Origin: an uncultured Prevotellaceae bacterium
GTDB taxonomy: Bacteria > Bacteroidota > Bacteroidia > Bacteroidales > Bacteroidaceae
DNA: 6,023 nucleotides
Reading direction: 5' to 3'
Assembly (NCBI GenBank): GCA_946624335.1
Contig: CAMOSA010000145.1
Span: 1-6,023, forward strand
In this document: piece by piece, positions 5,413 through 6,023 of the stretch
Numbering within the stretch: the stretch's first letter is position 1
How the letters are laid out: each line of letters opens with the position of its first letter
Translations under genes and position numbers: made by a program
The notes under the pieces: generated by a model
The model's database searches: none
What the model was told of the DNA's origin: nothing
The model's input: only the letters and a program-made list of their open reading frames with translations

Positions 5413-5430
5413 ACCTAACAATAAACCTAA
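5407..5430 (+). repeat. Perfect 12-bp tandem duplication in the GH3 leader
   Basis: CAATAAACCTAA occurs twice in direct succession (5407-5418 and 5419-5430), ending 4 nt before the ATG. It forms the AT-rich, Shine-Dalgarno-free ribosome-loading region. A change in copy number would alter leader length without touching the coding frame. Confidence 0.85.
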
Positions 5431-5434
5431 TCAG

Positions 5435-6023
5435 ATGAAACGAATCATGTTCATGGCCGTACTGCTCTGCACAACGGCCTGGTCAGCGGCACAACAGCTG
5501 CCTTACAAAAACCCATCGCTGTCGGCACGTGAGCGTGCCGTGGACCTCTGCGCACGCCTCACCCTCGAGGAAAAGGCGCAGCTGATGCTGGATGAGAGTC
5601 CCGCCATACCAAGACTGGGCATTAAGAAGTTCTACTGGTGGAGCGAGGCGCTGCACGGTGCTGCCAACCAGCCTAACGTCACCGTCTTCCCCGAGCCGAT
5701 CGGCATGGCGGCCAGCTTCAATCCCGACCTATTATATAAGGTCTTCGACGTCGCCAGCACCGAATTCCGCGCCCAGTACAACCACCGTATGCTCAACGGC
5801 GGCGAGGACGAGAAATTCCACAGCCTCTCGGTCTGGACGCCCAACGTCAACATCTTCCGCGACCCGCGATGGGGACGAGGACAGGAGACCTACGGCGAGG
5901 ATCCCTACCTGACGGCTGTCATGGGTACACAGGTCGTACGCGGCCTTCAAGGCCCTGAGACGGCCAAGTACCGCAAGCTGTGGGCCTGCGCCAAGCACTA
6001 TGCCGTGCACAGCGGACCCGAAT
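5435..6023 (+). CDS. Secreted glycoside hydrolase family 3, beta-xylosidase/beta-glucosidase type (3'-truncated by window)
   Basis: 196 codons are visible, with no stop before the window end. A signal peptide (MKRIMFMAVLLCTTAWSAA, cleavage near residue 19-20) directs export; no lipobox Cys is evident at the cleavage site. The mature part is the GH3 N-terminal (beta/alpha)8 barrel: LTLEEKAQLM (42-51), IPRLGIKKFYWWSEALHG (58-75), TVFPEPIGMAASF (83-95), WTPNVNIFRDPRWGRGQETY (134-153) then GEDPYL, and the Lys-His substrate-binding motif KHYAVHSGPE (187-196). The WWSEALHG form resembles the beta-xylosidase/arabinosidase branch of GH3 more than classic BglX, but the specificity is inferred. The catalytic Asp and the C-terminal domains lie past the window; full-length relatives are about 850-870 residues. 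The start has an exact TATCTTTG promoter box 48 nt upstream. It is divergent from the GH2 gene. Confidence 0.93.
   Translation, partial: MKRIMFMAVLLCTTAWSAAQQLPYKNPSLSARERAVDLCARLTLEEKAQLMLDESPAIPRLGIKKFYWWSEALHGAANQPNVTVFPEPIGMAASFNPDLLYKVFDVASTEFRAQYNHRMLNGGEDEKFHSLSVWTPNVNIFRDPRWGRGQETYGEDPYLTAVMGTQVVRGLQGPETAKYRKLWACAKHYAVHSGPE

Larger units (their letters stand above)
4653..5434. other. 782-nt divergent intergenic region between GH2 and GH3
   Basis: No convincing protein gene lies here: short open frames at 4788-4973 and 4970-5155 run across the palindrome and look like chance. In order it holds the GH2 promoter (near 4680), a stretch with a lone TGAACCTT (4733-4740), a 310-bp imperfect palindrome (4813-5122), a 22-bp-period tandem array (5147-5278) ending in a hairpin, two TATCTTTG boxes facing GH3 (5283 and 5379), a possible 31-codon frame between them, and a duplicated 12-bp leader sequence (5407-5430). 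The region is much longer and more structured than two simple promoters need. Confidence 0.75.

Overview
This window looks like a chromosomal piece of a Bacteroidales bacterium, most likely Prevotella or a close relative. The grounds are: the C-terminus of a PorU-type type IX secretion sortase followed directly by PorV; Bacteroidetes-type promoter boxes (TATCTTTG, matching TAnnTTTG) ahead of glycosidase genes; secreted GH2 and GH3 enzymes of the polysaccharide-degrading kind; AT-rich leaders without Shine-Dalgarno sequences; and GC-rich coding regions beside AT-richer intergenic DNA. The genus is an inference.

Layout. Positions 2-259 hold the last 85 codons of porU. After 76 nt comes porV (336-1580), the outer-membrane beta-barrel partner of PorU. 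A short gap carrying a perfect C/G-rich hairpin separates porV from ispF (1634-2164), an isoprenoid (MEP pathway) gene on the same strand. A secreted GH2 beta-galactosidase-type enzyme (2229-4652) lies on the opposite strand and converges on ispF. It is followed by an unusually long (782 nt) divergent intergenic region, and then by the start of a secreted GH3 beta-xylosidase/beta-glucosidase-type gene (5435 to beyond the window end).

How the genes relate. PorU and PorV are parts of one machine: PorV binds and shuttles type IX cargo, and PorU cleaves the cargo C-terminal domain at the cell surface. ispF is a housekeeping passenger. The two divergent glycosidases probably act in the periplasm or at the surface on plant or dietary glycans. 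No SusC/SusD pair is visible here, so a full polysaccharide utilisation locus is not shown.

The most unusual DNA is the divergent intergenic region. It holds a 310-bp imperfect palindrome (4813-5122) with perfect 21-bp ends and further matching blocks at exactly mirrored positions, packed with the hexamer TTCACC/GGTGAA. Next to it is a degenerate tandem array with an exact 22-bp period (5147-5278). The last unit of the array forms a perfect hairpin that ends 3 bp before a TATCTTTG box. A second TATCTTTG box and a duplicated 12-bp leader sequence then precede the GH3 start codon. The palindrome could be a MITE-like element, an invertible segment or a structured regulatory element; the sequence alone does not decide. 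I see no RNA genes, CRISPR array, transposase or recombinase gene.
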